From assembly GCF_010500215.1 (NCBI RefSeq), contig NZ_JAAGOY010000007.1, forward strand, positions 586,001 through 650,000: a DNA stretch of 64,000 bases, in the 5' to 3' direction. Below are positions 42,468 to 51,514 of this stretch, piece after piece. The notes beneath the pieces were generated by a model. The model had not been told where the DNA came from, ran no database searches, and saw only the letters and a list, made by a program, of their open reading frames with translations. Both the position numbers and the translations under genes were made by a program. Position 1 is the first letter of the stretch; the number at the start of each line of letters is the position of its first letter. This DNA is from Aliiroseovarius sp. PrR006 (GTDB lineage: Bacteria; Pseudomonadota; Alphaproteobacteria; Rhodobacterales; Rhodobacteraceae).

Positions 42468-42917
42468 TTAGCCTTCGATGGCTTCCATCATGTCCACGCG
42501 GGTCGCGTGACGTCCACCCTCGAATTCGGCGTCAAGGAAGGCGTCGACAATGTGCAAGGCCAGATCCTGACCGGCGACGCGTGCACCGATGGACAGCATG
42601 TTGGCGTTGTTATGCTCGCGGATCATGCGGGCCGAGAACGCTTCCGAGCAGACGCCGCAGCGAATGCCGTCCACGCGGTTGGCGGACATCATGATACCCT
42701 GACCAGTGCCGCACAGGATGATGCCCAGCGCGCAGTCGCCCGAAGCCACTTTGCGGGCCGCGGCCTCGCCATGTTTGGGATAGTGGGTGCTTTCCGGGGT
42801 CATCGGCCCGATGTCGACGGGTTCATAGCCTTTGGCGGCAATGTGGTCGGCGATGATCTTGCGCAGCTCGATGGCGGCGTGGTCGCTGGAAAGGACGATG
42901 CGTTTGTTGGCAGTCAT
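42468..42917 (-). CDS. rpiB: Ribose-5-phosphate isomerase B
   Basis: 149 residues from the ATG at 42917; a longer reading to 43124 is not supported. It interconverts ribose-5-phosphate and ribulose-5-phosphate. The family core is complete: SSDHAAIELRK, YPKHGEAAARKVASGDCALGIILCGTGQGIMMSANRV with the catalytic Cys, GIRCGVCSEAFSARMIREHNNANMLSIGARV. Cys in ILCGTGQG is the enediol base. It is followed by a small membrane protein gene. Confidence 0.95.
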   Translation of the reverse strand: MTANKRIVLSSDHAAIELRKIIADHIAAKGYEPVDIGPMTPESTHYPKHGEAAARKVASGDCALGIILCGTGQGIMMSANRVDGIRCGVCSEAFSARMIREHNNANMLSIGARVAGQDLALHIVDAFLDAEFEGGRHATRVDMMEAIEG

Positions 42918-42980
42918 GGGTGCGTTCCCTATCTGTCGCAGTTTGGCCGGGTTCTGGCCCAGTTCTAGCAGACTGGCAAC

Positions 42981-43010
42981 AAAAAAGCCCCACCAGATGG
43001 CGGGGCTTTT
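42981..43010 (-). terminator. Intrinsic terminator of the bzt operon
   Basis: AAAAGCCCC (42983-42991) pairs with GGGGCTTTT (43002-43010) around a 10-nt loop. On the minus strand the hairpin is followed by six T residues. It lies 20 nt beyond the stop of bztD, in the right place to end the operon. Confidence 0.85.
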
Positions 43011-43029
43011 GAACTTCGTGTCAGAAAGA

Positions 43030-43815
43030 TCAGAGGATCTGGCTGAGGAACAGCTTGGTGCGTTCCGATTGCGGGTTGTTGAAGAACTCTTCCGGTTCGT
43101 TCTGTTCCACAATCTGGCCTGCATCCATGAAGATCACGCGGTTGGCGACCTCTTTCGCGAAGCCCATCTCGTGGGTTACGCACAGCATGGTCATGCCTTC
43201 TTCGGCCAGTTCCACCATGGTCTCCAGCACTTCCTTGATCATCTCAGGGTCAAGCGCCGAGGTCGGTTCGTCGAACAGCATGATGCGCGGCATCATGCAC
43301 AGCGAACGGGCAATCGCCACACGCTGCTGCTGACCACCCGACAACATGCCCGGATACTTGTGGGCCTGTTCAGGGATCTTCACCTTCTCAAGGAAATGCA
43401 TCGCGCGCTCTTCGGCCTCTTTGCGGGGCTCTTTACGCACCCAGATGGGCGCCAGCGTGCAGTTTTCCAGAATGGTCAGATGCGGGAAGAGGTTGAAGTG
43501 CTGGAACACCATCCCCACTTCCGAGCGCACCTTGTCGACGTTTTTCAGGTCCGAGGTCAGCTCGGTCCCGTCAACGATGATCTGACCTTCCTGGTGCTCT
43601 TCCAGACGGTTGATACAACGGATGAGCGTGGATTTACCCGAGCCCGACGGCCCCGCGATAACGATCCGCTCGCCTTGATAGACGGTCAGATCAATGTCGC
43701 GCAGCACGTGGAACGAGCCGTACCACTTGTTCATGTTGCGGATTTCAATAGCCACCTCGTCCGAGACGGCCATCTTGCTGCGATCAATTTGGTGATCGAG
43801 AGTAATCGAAGACAT
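43030..43815 (-). CDS. bztD: Amino acid ABC transporter ATPase (BztD)
   Basis: 261 residues. Walker A is GPSGSGKST, signature [15 protein letters not shown], Walker [12 protein letters not shown], and H-loop [16 protein letters not shown]. It energises uptake of glutamate, glutamine, aspartate and asparagine in the Bzt system. AAGGAGAG lies upstream of the ATG at 43815. It is the last gene of the bztABCD operon and is followed by an intrinsic terminator. Confidence 0.95.
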   Translation of the reverse strand: MSSITLDHQIDRSKMAVSDEVAIEIRNMNKWYGSFHVLRDIDLTVYQGERIVIAGPSGSGKSTLIRCINRLEEHQEGQIIVDGTELTSDLKNVDKVRSEVGMVFQHFNLFPHLTILENCTLAPIWVRKEPRKEAEERAMHFLEKVKIPEQAHKYPGMLSGGQQQRVAIARSLCMMPRIMLFDEPTSALDPEMIKEVLETMVELAEEGMTMLCVTHEMGFAKEVANRVIFMDAGQIVEQNEPEEFFNNPQSERTKLFLSQIL

Positions 43816-43827
43816 TTAGTCTCTCCT

Positions 43828-45318
43828 TTAGCGGTGACCCGTGTGAAGACGGCGTTCCAAGTACATCGAATAGCGCGACATCGAGAAACAGAAGACAAAG
43901 AACAGAAGGGCGATGAAGCCGTAAAGCTCCCACACCAGACCGTTCCATGCCTGGTCAGCACGGATGGCATTTGACAGACCCAGCGGGTCAAGAAGGCCGA
44001 TGATCGACACCAGCGTCGTGTCCTTGAACACGCCGATGAAGGTCGACACGATGCCCGGAATCGAGATCTTCAGAGCCTGCGGCATGATGATCAGACGCTG
44101 CGCTTTCCAATAGTCCAGACCCAGCGCATCTGCGGCTTCATACTGACCACGCGGAAGTGCGGCCAGACCACCCCGGATCACTTCGGCCATATAGGCAGAA
44201 GCGAAGAGCGTCACCATGATCAGCACCCGAAGGATGATGTCAAAGTTCGTGCCCGGCGGCATGAAGATGTTCAGAAGCGTCGAGGCCACGAACAGAAGCG
44301 TGATCAGCGGCACACCGCGGATGAACTCGATAAAGCCCACGCAGAGTGCCTTGACGATCATCAGGTCAGACTGACGGCCCAGCGCCAGAACGATGCCGAT
44401 GGGCAGCGAACAGGCAATGGCAACCACACCGATGGTGATCGACAGCATGAAGCCCCCGAACTTACGGCTTTCCACGGCTTCAAGACCGATCGGCAGGATG
44501 CTGTCTACCGCATTGGCAAAGACCGATGTCAGGACCATCCACCAGATGATCGCAGCAACGACAGCTACAATGATTCCGATCAGACTTCCCAACGCCCTCG
44601 AAGCGAAGACGAATGCGAAATAGCCGATCACAAAGCCAAGGGCGGCTGCAATGGGCAACCAGATGGTTCCCCCCCACAAAAGCCAAGGCGCGATGAACGG
44701 ATAGATGGCCGAGAAGATCAGCGGATTCGGCAGACGCTTGGCGCCAGCCTCGATTTCCGCAGCGCGAGCTTCCTTGTCAGTGGACAAAGCCTTGAAGCCG
44801 ACGAAACCGGCAGCACCCAGAAGGACCAGACCTACGATCATGCCTACGGCACCACCAAGGTACAGACCAGTCAGGCCCAGAACGGCCAGCAGCAGTACCC
44901 AGTTCATGCGGCGCGAGATCATGTTGAACAGAACGGGCGTCACGGCCACGAACAGCAGCGCAAAGGCCACAATCGGGCGCCAGCGCTGGTCTGCACCGCC
45001 TTCGCTACCATTCGGGTAGAACCCAAACAGAAGCTGTTGCCAGCGGTCGTTGATCACACCCCAACAGGCGGCATGATGCCCGTTACCAACGATTTCACGA
45101 CAATCGTTTTGCGAGGTGCCGTTCCATGTGGGTGAGAAAACCCAAGGCAGGATGGCAGCGAGGACCATGTAAATCAGGATCAGCGACACGATGGTCAAGA
45201 TCGAGTTTACGATCCCGCTAAACAGGTTTTGCCGCATCCACCCGACGACACCCACCGACGATGCGGGTGGCGCGCGCTCGGGCAACATTTCAGAGCGGAC
45301 ATAAGACATATCAGACAT
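43828..45318 (-). CDS. bztC: Amino acid ABC transporter permease BztC
   Basis: 496 residues. It has the long N-terminal extension with extra membrane segments seen in Bzt/Aap permeases and a C-terminal BPD transporter domain with RGVPLITLLFVAS and the EAA loop AADALGLDYWKAQRLIIMPQALKISIPGIVS. One of two permease subunits of the acidic amino acid importer. It lies 12 nt upstream of bztD and 1 nt downstream of the BztB gene. Confidence 0.93.
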   Translation of the reverse strand: MSDMSYVRSEMLPERAPPASSVGVVGWMRQNLFSGIVNSILTIVSLILIYMVLAAILPWVFSPTWNGTSQNDCREIVGNGHHAACWGVINDRWQQLLFGFYPNGSEGGADQRWRPIVAFALLFVAVTPVLFNMISRRMNWVLLLAVLGLTGLYLGGAVGMIVGLVLLGAAGFVGFKALSTDKEARAAEIEAGAKRLPNPLIFSAIYPFIAPWLLWGGTIWLPIAAALGFVIGYFAFVFASRALGSLIGIIVAVVAAIIWWMVLTSVFANAVDSILPIGLEAVESRKFGGFMLSITIGVVAIACSLPIGIVLALGRQSDLMIVKALCVGFIEFIRGVPLITLLFVASTLLNIFMPPGTNFDIILRVLIMVTLFASAYMAEVIRGGLAALPRGQYEAADALGLDYWKAQRLIIMPQALKISIPGIVSTFIGVFKDTTLVSIIGLLDPLGLSNAIRADQAWNGLVWELYGFIALLFFVFCFSMSRYSMYLERRLHTGHR

Positions 45319-45319
45319 A

Positions 45320-46582
45320 TCAGCGCTCCTTCAGCTTCACAGATTCGTTGTACCAGTTCATCACGCCCGAAATGGTCAGCGAGATCACCAGATAGACGGC
45401 CATCAGCAACAGAACCGTCTCAAGCTCGCGCCCGGTCTGGTTCATGGTGATGCCCCCCAACGTCCCTGTGATGTCCATATAGCCCACGGCAATCGCCAGA
45501 GAGCTGTTCTTGGTCAGGTTCAGATAGTTCGAGATCAGCGGCGGAATGATGACCCGCAGCGCTTGCGGCAGGATCACAAGGCTCATGATCCGGTTCGAGC
45601 GCAGGCCAAGCGCGCCAGCGGCTTCGCTTTGCCCTTTCGACACGGCCATGATGCCCGCGCGGACGATCTCGGCAATGAAGGCGCCCGTGTACAAAGACAG
45701 CGCCAGCCACAGGGCAATCAGCGAGTTCCGCATATGCGTCCCGCCCTTAAAGTTGAAGCCCTTCAGCTCGGGATAGCCCCAGTGCAGGCCCAGAAGGGTC
45801 AGCACGACCGCAGTCGGAATGACCACGACGCCAAGACGCCAGTACCATGTGGTCGGGCGATCACCGGTGGCTTCCTGCGTGGCATCAGCGCGACGCTTGA
45901 TGATGCGCGAGATGAAAAGCCCGCCGAAGAAGACAAAGGCAATGGCCAGAAGGTCCAGACTGACATCAAAGCGCAGGCTGGATTGGCCAAACAGGTGGAT
46001 ATTTCCCAAGCTGTTCGAGAACAGCGGCTCGGGGATATAGACCCCACGATTGGTGACCGCAACCGTGTCCCAAAGCTTCATGGCCGCCTCGCCTTTCCTA
46101 AAGGCACTCGGGGCGGGCAGGGTCTCGATCAAGATCGCCATTGTGAACACGATCCACAGAAGAACCGGCACGTTGCGGAACATCTCGACATAGACAGCCG
46201 CAAGGCGCGATACGATCCAGTTGGGCGACAGGCGCAGAACGCCCATGACAACCCCAATAATCGTCGCCGCGATACAGCCCAAAGCGGCCACAAGCAACGT
46301 GTTAAGAAGCCCCATCAGCGACGCACGTAGGTGCGTATCCTGAGAGTTATAGTCCAACAGGCGCTGGTTGATGTCATAGCCTGCGGGTTCGCTCATGAAG
46401 CCAAAGCTGGGCTGTTTGCCCAAGTCAGCAAGGTTCTGAGCAGTGTTCGAAATAAGCCAGAAGACCAGGATCAAAAAGCCAATCAAGGCAATGATCTGAA
46501 TGGTCATCGAGCGATACCGGCTGTCATACAACAGCATGGATAGCCGGAACTGGCCCTGATGAGGGTCGGTCATAGATGTCAT
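45320..46582 (-). CDS. bztB: Amino acid ABC transporter permease BztB
   Basis: 420 residues from the ATG at 46582, which has GGGGAT seven to twelve nt upstream; an ATG at 46591 would abut that site, and one at 46573 is possible. The BPD domain carries RNVPVLLWIVF and the EAA loop AAGALGLRSNRIMSLVILPQALRVIIPPLIS. It is the second permease. The first 100 nt after the bztA stop contain a stable hairpin before this gene. Confidence 0.92.
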   Translation of the reverse strand: MTSMTDPHQGQFRLSMLLYDSRYRSMTIQIIALIGFLILVFWLISNTAQNLADLGKQPSFGFMSEPAGYDINQRLLDYNSQDTHLRASLMGLLNTLLVAALGCIAATIIGVVMGVLRLSPNWIVSRLAAVYVEMFRNVPVLLWIVFTMAILIETLPAPSAFRKGEAAMKLWDTVAVTNRGVYIPEPLFSNSLGNIHLFGQSSLRFDVSLDLLAIAFVFFGGLFISRIIKRRADATQEATGDRPTTWYWRLGVVVIPTAVVLTLLGLHWGYPELKGFNFKGGTHMRNSLIALWLALSLYTGAFIAEIVRAGIMAVSKGQSEAAGALGLRSNRIMSLVILPQALRVIIPPLISNYLNLTKNSSLAIAVGYMDITGTLGGITMNQTGRELETVLLLMAVYLVISLTISGVMNWYNESVKLKER

Positions 46583-46663
46583 GTGATACATCCCCGTTGC
46601 CCTTGGCTTGTTATTGAATAAGGCGGCTTGGGCCGCGGTGCCAAGGTGCGTTCAGATGGAAAG

Positions 46664-46695
46664 AAAAAGGGCGTGGTTAAACCACGCCCTTTTCA
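46664..46695 (-). terminator. Intercistronic hairpin between bztA and bztB
   Basis: GGGCGTGGT and ACCACGCCC form a strong stem with A/T extension (AAAAAGGGCGTGGT ... ACCACGCCCTTTT), followed on the minus strand by TTTTTCTTT. It lies directly after the bztA stop. In binding-protein operons such a stem lets most transcripts end after the binding protein gene and protects its mRNA, giving a high ratio of binding protein to permease. Confidence 0.8.
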
Positions 46696-46703
46696 TGAGT
46701 GTC

Positions 46704-47732
46704 TTAACGGAAGGGCGGCGAGTACAGCAGGCCGCCGTCGGTCCATTGTGCGTTCAGGCCACGTGCCAGAGCGATCGGAGTGTCTTCACCGATGTTCTTG
46801 GCAAACAGTTCACCATAGTTGCCCCCCGCCATGATGGCGCGCTTAGCCCATCCGGCGTCCAGACCCAGCATCTCGCCCAGGCTACCTTCGGTACCCAGCA
46901 GGCGGTTGATTTCCGGGTTGTCGCCAGCCGAAGCCGACAGTTCGCCGATGTTGGCCGAGGTTACGCCCAGCTCTTCAGCCGAGACCAGAGCGTTCAGAGT
47001 CCAGCGAACCACGTCACCCCAGTTGTTGTCGCCATGACGGACCAGCGGGCCCAGCGGCTCTTTCGAGATGATCTCGGGCAGCAGAACGTGCGCCGACGGA
47101 TCTTCGAAGGTTGCGCGCGTGGCGGCCAGACCCGAAGCGTCAGTGGTGTACACGTCACAGGCACCTGCAAGATACTGCTGCTGAGCTTCTGCGTTGGTTT
47201 CGATCGGAACCGGCTCATAGCTCATGTCGTTGGCACGGAAGAAGTCGGCCAAGTTCAGTTCGGTGGTGGTGCCGGTCTGGATACAAACGGTCGCGCCGTC
47301 CAGTTCCTTCGCCGAGGTTGCACCAAGATCTTTGGCAACCATGAAGCCTTGGCCGTCATAGTAGTTCACGCCAACGAATTCGAACTTCAGGTCGACATCG
47401 CGCGAGAAAGTCCAAGTGGTGTTACGGGCCAGCATATCGATCTCACCCGAAGCAAGCGCGGTGAAGCGGGTCTTGCCGGTGGTCGGTACGAATTCAACAG
47501 CATTTGCATCGCCCAGTACGGCGGCTGCGACAGCGCGGCATACGCCCACGTCAAAGCCATTCCACTGACCGTTTGCATCCGGAGCAGCAAAGCCAACCAG
47601 ACCAGTGGTCACGCCACAGTTCAGCTTGCCGCGCTCTTTGATCTGATCAACTGTCGAAGCGTCCTGAGCAACAGCAGCGCTTGCAGCGATGCTGGCAACA
47701 GTCAGTGCGCCAAGAAAAGCGGATTTCTTCAT
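46704..47732 (-). CDS. bztA: Glutamate/glutamine/aspartate/asparagine-binding protein BztA
   Basis: 342 residues with signal peptide MKKSAFLGALTVASIAASA and cleavage after AVAQ. It belongs to the family 3 solute-binding proteins: GKLNCGVTTGLVGFAAPDANGQWNGFDVGVCRAVAAAVLG and WTFSRDVDLKFEFVGVNYYDGQGFMV. AGGAAGAGG lies upstream. It delivers acidic and amide amino acids to BztBCD in the periplasm. First gene of the operon. Confidence 0.95.
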   Translation of the reverse strand: MKKSAFLGALTVASIAASAAVAQDASTVDQIKERGKLNCGVTTGLVGFAAPDANGQWNGFDVGVCRAVAAAVLGDANAVEFVPTTGKTRFTALASGEIDMLARNTTWTFSRDVDLKFEFVGVNYYDGQGFMVAKDLGATSAKELDGATVCIQTGTTTELNLADFFRANDMSYEPVPIETNAEAQQQYLAGACDVYTTDASGLAATRATFEDPSAHVLLPEIISKEPLGPLVRHGDNNWGDVVRWTLNALVSAEELGVTSANIGELSASAGDNPEINRLLGTEGSLGEMLGLDAGWAKRAIMAGGNYGELFAKNIGEDTPIALARGLNAQWTDGGLLYSPPFR

Positions 47733-47940
47733 ATTTACCTCTTCCTGATTTTGCCCATTTTTTAGGGCTTTATTTGCGAGCGTTAGCGCCCGCAGTGAGT
47801 GATGCAGAAGGTTGTTTCCCCTTCAACTGCGTCAGATTTTGAAAGGATTGATCATATTTCGTCAAGGGCAACATCGCGAATCGCGATACTTAACCTAGGG
47901 GAAAGTAAGAATATTAGGCACACCTAACGCTTTGGTTGCA
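47733..47940 (-). promoter_or_regulatory. bztA promoter region with palindrome
   Basis: On the minus strand TTGACG and CAAAAT are separated by 18 nt, a plausible -35/-10. Just upstream of the -35 is a 15-nt palindrome ATCGCGA-A-TCGCGAT (47873-47887), a good candidate for a regulator site. About 140 nt of leader separate the promoter from the bztA start. Confidence 0.5.
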
Positions 47941-48657
47941 TTAAGTTTCGCCACCGATTGCAGCGAAGAACCATGCTGCAAGGGCAAAATCCTTGCCCTT
48001 CTTTTCAACCATTTCCTGCGCTTCGTCGTCCTTACCCCACAATTCCTCCTGCCAAAGCTCGTCCAGACGCGACAATTGCCATGCTGCATCTGCATCCAAA
48101 CGCCCGTGAATGACGGCAAAAGCCAAGACCAGCGAACCAGAGATCGACACAAGATCGTGAAAGGCGGTCAACCGGAAAGGAGAAAGACCGTGCACCAAAT
48201 CCGTCAATATCTGAACAGAATGCGCATCCTGCGCCTCGTGCATCACCCCAGCGACCGGTTTCAGGCGCACATTCAGAGAATCGACCGCCCAGTCAAGAAT
48301 CGGATCCCATTTCTCGGCCTGACGGGCGACAAGCTCGCGCGGTTCGGTGGCGCGGTAGCACAGAAGATCACTGTCCCCGTAGGCGGCTAGCATATCCGCA
48401 ACTGCGGCATGTTGCACCGATACCTTATCAATGGCCGAGTTCGACATGCGCGTCACTGGCATGGTGTTGGGATTCACCGCCTCTTCTTGCGCGTCCCATT
48501 CGGCAGCCATGGCATCTGCCAAGGCGCGCGACGGAACGACCAGAGGCGACTTGGCGGGCGTCTTCACGGCGCGCCCGTCGAGAAGCACCTGAAAGCCGCC
48601 TTCAGCCTCGCCGACCGAGGTTTCTTTCCAGAACCGTTTTGCTGCCCAACCGCTCAT
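47941..48657 (-). CDS. ATP12 family F1-ATPase assembly chaperone
   Basis: 238 residues from the ATG at 48657, which overlaps the HAD gene stop (ATGA). ATP12 chaperones bind the F1 alpha subunit during ATP synthase assembly and are found in mitochondria and alphaproteobacteria. Seen here: KRFWKETSVGEAEGGFQVLLDGRAVKTPAKSPLVVPS, AEWDAQ, PVTRMSNSAID and DLLCYRA with EKWDPILDW. An upstream in-frame TTG is rejected. Confidence 0.92.
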   Translation of the reverse strand: MSGWAAKRFWKETSVGEAEGGFQVLLDGRAVKTPAKSPLVVPSRALADAMAAEWDAQEEAVNPNTMPVTRMSNSAIDKVSVQHAAVADMLAAYGDSDLLCYRATEPRELVARQAEKWDPILDWAVDSLNVRLKPVAGVMHEAQDAHSVQILTDLVHGLSPFRLTAFHDLVSISGSLVLAFAVIHGRLDADAAWQLSRLDELWQEELWGKDDEAQEMVEKKGKDFALAAWFFAAIGGET

Positions 48658-49337
48658 ACTGTCCCCCAAAGTTCGTCCAGCGCTGCGGGCAGATCCGCAA
48701 ACGCATCAATCAAAATGTCTGCACCGGCCGCGATCAGACGTTCGCGCGGGTGATAACCCCATGTCACGCCGATGGTGCGAAATCCTGCGGCCTTGCCCAT
48801 GTCCATGTCAAAGCTCGTGTCGCCGATCATCACCGCGTTGGTCGCCTCGGCTCCGGTTTCGGACAGCGCGCGTTGCAACATCGACGGATGCGGCTTGGAC
48901 GGATGATCGTCCGCCGTCTGGTGCGTTACGAAAAACTTACGTAGATCATGCGCGTCATAGGCGTGATCCAACCCGCGCCGCGCCTTGCCGGTGGCTACGC
49001 CCAGCAACACCTCGTCGCGCGGGTGCAGGGCTTCCAACGCTTCGCGGGCGCCGGGATACAACGGTGCGGCGGCCTCGCCACCTTTTTCGGCACGCAGCTT
49101 GATGAACATGTCCTTGTACTGCTGGGCCGCGATATCGACGTCACGCTCGGACATATCGGGTACCAAACGCGCGATGGCGTCGTGCAGGGATAGACCAACG
49201 ATGGACAGAACTTCTGCGCGAGTCGGCAGCGCCACACCCATTTCACCGAAAGCACGGTTCATCGCCTCGACGATGAAATCCTGACTGTCGATCAGAGTCC
49301 CGTCGACATCAAACACGGCAAGCTTCAGGGTGGTCAT
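48654..49337 (-). CDS. HAD hydrolase, phosphoglycolate phosphatase-like
   Basis: 227 residues. The HAD motifs are complete: FDVDGTLIDSQ with nucleophile Asp, LGVATGKA (motif II), Lys in KPHPSMLQRAL and GDTSFDMDMGKAAG (motif IV). The cap domain and length fit phosphoglycolate or other small phosphatase types; substrate is not certain. The gene starts right at the stop of the RluC-type gene and ends in an ATGA overlap with the ATP12 gene, so all three are one operon with crcB. Confidence 0.9.
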   Translation of the reverse strand: MTTLKLAVFDVDGTLIDSQDFIVEAMNRAFGEMGVALPTRAEVLSIVGLSLHDAIARLVPDMSERDVDIAAQQYKDMFIKLRAEKGGEAAAPLYPGAREALEALHPRDEVLLGVATGKARRGLDHAYDAHDLRKFFVTHQTADDHPSKPHPSMLQRALSETGAEATNAVMIGDTSFDMDMGKAAGFRTIGVTWGYHPRERLIAAGADILIDAFADLPAALDELWGTV

Positions 49338-50378
49338 TCAGAGCGCCTCGAACGGGTCATCGGCGGCCAGATCAGGCGTCCAGCCGAAGGTTTCGAACGT
49401 GTCCGCCATGTGGGGCGGCAGGTCTGCGGTGACGGTGATCGGCTTCTTCGTCACGGGATGTTCGAAAGTCATCGAGCGGGCGTGTAGGTGCAGTTTGCGC
49501 GAAATCTCTCCGCCGATCATCGCGCCCCAGCCGTCGCCCATATTGTCTTGAGACGAGCCACCATATTTGCCGTCGCCTATGATCGGATGCCCGATCTCGG
49601 ACATGTGAGCGCGCAGCTGGTGGGTGCGGCCGGTGATCGGCTCCATCGCAACCCAAGATGCGCGGCTCGCCACGCGATAAAGCGTGGCATACAGCGTGTG
49701 TGCACGTTTGGCGTCGGGAAACTCATGCATCGCGCGGGGATGCACGCAAATCATCTTTTCACCCGCACCGCGCCCGCCACCGGGGGCTTTAAACAACCCA
49801 TAGCGGATCTCGCCCAGATAGGGTGTCGGCACACCGGCCACCACGGCCCAGTATATCTTGCGGGTTTCCTTGTGACGGATCGCGGCGGTCAGGGCCGAGG
49901 CCACAGCCTGTGTGCGCGCCAGCAGCAATACGCCGGACGTGTCTTTGTCCAGCCGGTGCACAAGTCGGGGTTTTTCCTCGCGGTCATATTTCAGCGCCTC
50001 GGCCAGACCATCCACATGCTTGAGCTGTTTCGAGCCACCCTGCGTCGGCAGGCCCGCCGGCTTATTCAGGGCGATCACGTGATCATCTTGATAGATGACG
50101 CAGGACTGGATCATCTTGGCATCGGCGGCAGACACGCGCAACTTGGGCTTGGGCGCGGGGCGCCCCCCTTCCGGTACGGGTAGGGGGGGAATGCGCACTT
50201 CATCCCCCGGCCCTACGCGGGTCGAGGTCTTGGCCTTGGCTCCATTCACGCGGAACTCGCCCTTGCGGCAGCCCTTTTCGATCCGGCCCTGCCCGACATG
50301 CGGGAAGGTGCGCTTGACCCAGCGGTCCAGCCGCTGCTCGGCCTCGTCGGGACCAAGGGTAATTCGTTGAACGCTCAT
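49338..50378 (-). CDS. rluC: RluC-type 23S rRNA pseudouridine synthase
   Basis: 346 residues from the ATG at 50378. An N-terminal S4 domain (RLDRWVKRTFPHVGQGRIEKGCRKGEFRVNG) is followed by the pseudouridine synthase domain with RLVHRLDKDTSGVLLLA holding the catalytic Asp, and GRTHQLRAHMSEIGHPIIGD. The family modifies U955, U2504 and U2580 of 23S rRNA; RluD-type activity cannot be excluded. It overlaps crcB by ATGA. Confidence 0.9.
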   Translation of the reverse strand: MSVQRITLGPDEAEQRLDRWVKRTFPHVGQGRIEKGCRKGEFRVNGAKAKTSTRVGPGDEVRIPPLPVPEGGRPAPKPKLRVSAADAKMIQSCVIYQDDHVIALNKPAGLPTQGGSKQLKHVDGLAEALKYDREEKPRLVHRLDKDTSGVLLLARTQAVASALTAAIRHKETRKIYWAVVAGVPTPYLGEIRYGLFKAPGGGRGAGEKMICVHPRAMHEFPDAKRAHTLYATLYRVASRASWVAMEPITGRTHQLRAHMSEIGHPIIGDGKYGGSSQDNMGDGWGAMIGGEISRKLHLHARSMTFEHPVTKKPITVTADLPPHMADTFETFGWTPDLAADDPFEAL

Positions 50379-50752
50379 GCCAGCACCATTCGGGTCAACC
50401 AGAGACCCGCCACCAATGCGGCAATGGAAATCAGAACGGATCCAAGGATATAGCCAATCGCCGCGGCGCTCTGGCCGCGCTCGAACAGGGTCACTGCATC
50501 CAAGGAAAAGGCCGAGAAGGTCGTGAACCCGCCCAGCACTCCGGTCATCAAGAAAGGCGCTGCCGCTTGCCCGCCTTTCTTGGCCAGAATGACAACCAAT
50601 GCGCCCATCAGGAACGAGCCAACCACATTCACCACCATGGTCCCGGCGGGAAAGCCGTGGCCCAGCAGGCGGGTCACCGTGGTACCGGTCAGATAGCGGG
50701 CCGAAGCGCCAAGCGCGCCGCCCAAGGCAACTTGCAAAAGGGGTGTCATCAT
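50375..50752 (-). CDS. crcB: Fluoride channel CrcB/Fluc
   Basis: 125 residues with four membrane segments. GGALGASARYLTG, NVVGSFLMGAL (the polar track Asn) and GVLGGFTTFSAFSLD (the TTFS phenylalanine box) are the family hallmarks. It exports fluoride as a dual-topology dimer. Either of two adjacent ATGs may be the start. No fluoride riboswitch was found upstream. Confidence 0.95.
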   Translation of the reverse strand: MMTPLLQVALGGALGASARYLTGTTVTRLLGHGFPAGTMVVNVVGSFLMGALVVILAKKGGQAAAPFLMTGVLGGFTTFSAFSLDAVTLFERGQSAAAIGYILGSVLISIAALVAGLWLTRMVLA

Positions 50753-50783
50753 TGCGTCTGACTGAGGCCAAGCGCCTTTATTG

Positions 50784-51389
50784 TCAAGCGTCCGGGTGGT
50801 CTTTACGCACGTCTTTCCATCCCGTGACCATCGGTTTCACAAGGTTTTCGCGCTTCCAGAAGCGGTAAAATAGGATTGCACCCAGATGCAGCACCACCAG
50901 CGCCAGAAGCAGAAGCGACAGGCGGTAGTGTAGACCCGCTGCCGCGCGCGCAGTGTCATAACTGACCCAGTCCACCAGCGGACCGGTGTTGATGAAGTCA
51001 TCTGCGTCAATGAACAGCCCAGTCCCGGCTTGCAGGATCAAAACGCCCAGAAGCACGAAGACCGAAATAGCCCCAACGGGATTATGACCGGGCCAATAGC
51101 TCGGGCGGCGTTTGGGCAACGTGACCACATAAGCCAGCGTTTTCTTCGGGCCGAACAGGAAATGGCTGAACCGCGCGGCGCGTGAGCCAATAAAACCCCA
51201 GAGAATACGGAAGGCCAGAAGGCCAATGACCGCATAGCCTGCATAGAAATGCAGGGTCATGATGTTGGGCCCGAACTTGCCCAGCATCCAGCCGGTCACA
51301 ACACAAACAACTAGCGCCCAGTGGAACAGACGCAGCGGCAGATCCCATACGCGGCGCGTTTCGATTGGCGGTTGATCCTGTATCGGCAT
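50784..51389 (-). CDS. Cytochrome b561
   Basis: 201 residues from the ATG at 51389 (AAGGA upstream). Four membrane segments carry the heme b His residues: LFHWALV, TLHFYAGY, AGLHYRLSLLLLALVVLHLGAILFY. It is a quinol-linked electron transfer protein of the bacterial b561/NiFe-hydrogenase b subunit type. It ends 31 nt before crcB. No partner cytochrome c gene is adjacent. Confidence 0.9.
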   Translation of the reverse strand: MPIQDQPPIETRRVWDLPLRLFHWALVVCVVTGWMLGKFGPNIMTLHFYAGYAVIGLLAFRILWGFIGSRAARFSHFLFGPKKTLAYVVTLPKRRPSYWPGHNPVGAISVFVLLGVLILQAGTGLFIDADDFINTGPLVDWVSYDTARAAAGLHYRLSLLLLALVVLHLGAILFYRFWKRENLVKPMVTGWKDVRKDHPDA

Positions 51390-51443
51390 TGCATTCCTTT
51401 TTGTTAGAACCAGATTGCCATGTTTGATCCGTTCTGGCGAGAG

Positions 51444-51509
51444 AGGGGCTTTGCCCCCATGCGTCTTGTTCCAAGACGCCTTCCCCCAGGATATTTGGGG
51501 CAAGAAATA
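51444..51509 (-). repeat. Dispersed two-hairpin intergenic repeat, copy B
   Basis: Read on the minus strand: TTATTTCTTGCCCCAAATAT, then CCTGGGGGAAG, a hairpin GCGTCTTG-GAA-CAAGACGC and a hairpin GGGGC-AAA-GCCCC. The order and flanks match copy A at 21412, but the first stem is longer with paired changes, which suggests selection on structure. It lies between rarA and the cytochrome gene. Confidence 0.75.
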
Positions 51510-51514
51510 ACGGT

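Noticed and set aside
49338..50771. 477-residue reading of the RluC-type gene
   Set aside because: The extra N-terminus overlaps the whole crcB gene in another frame; the S4 domain begins at 50378.
50752..50784. Fluoride riboswitch before crcB
   Set aside because: The gap between cytochrome b561 and crcB is only about 31 nt and crcB is upstream of rluC within one operon; no riboswitch-size leader exists.
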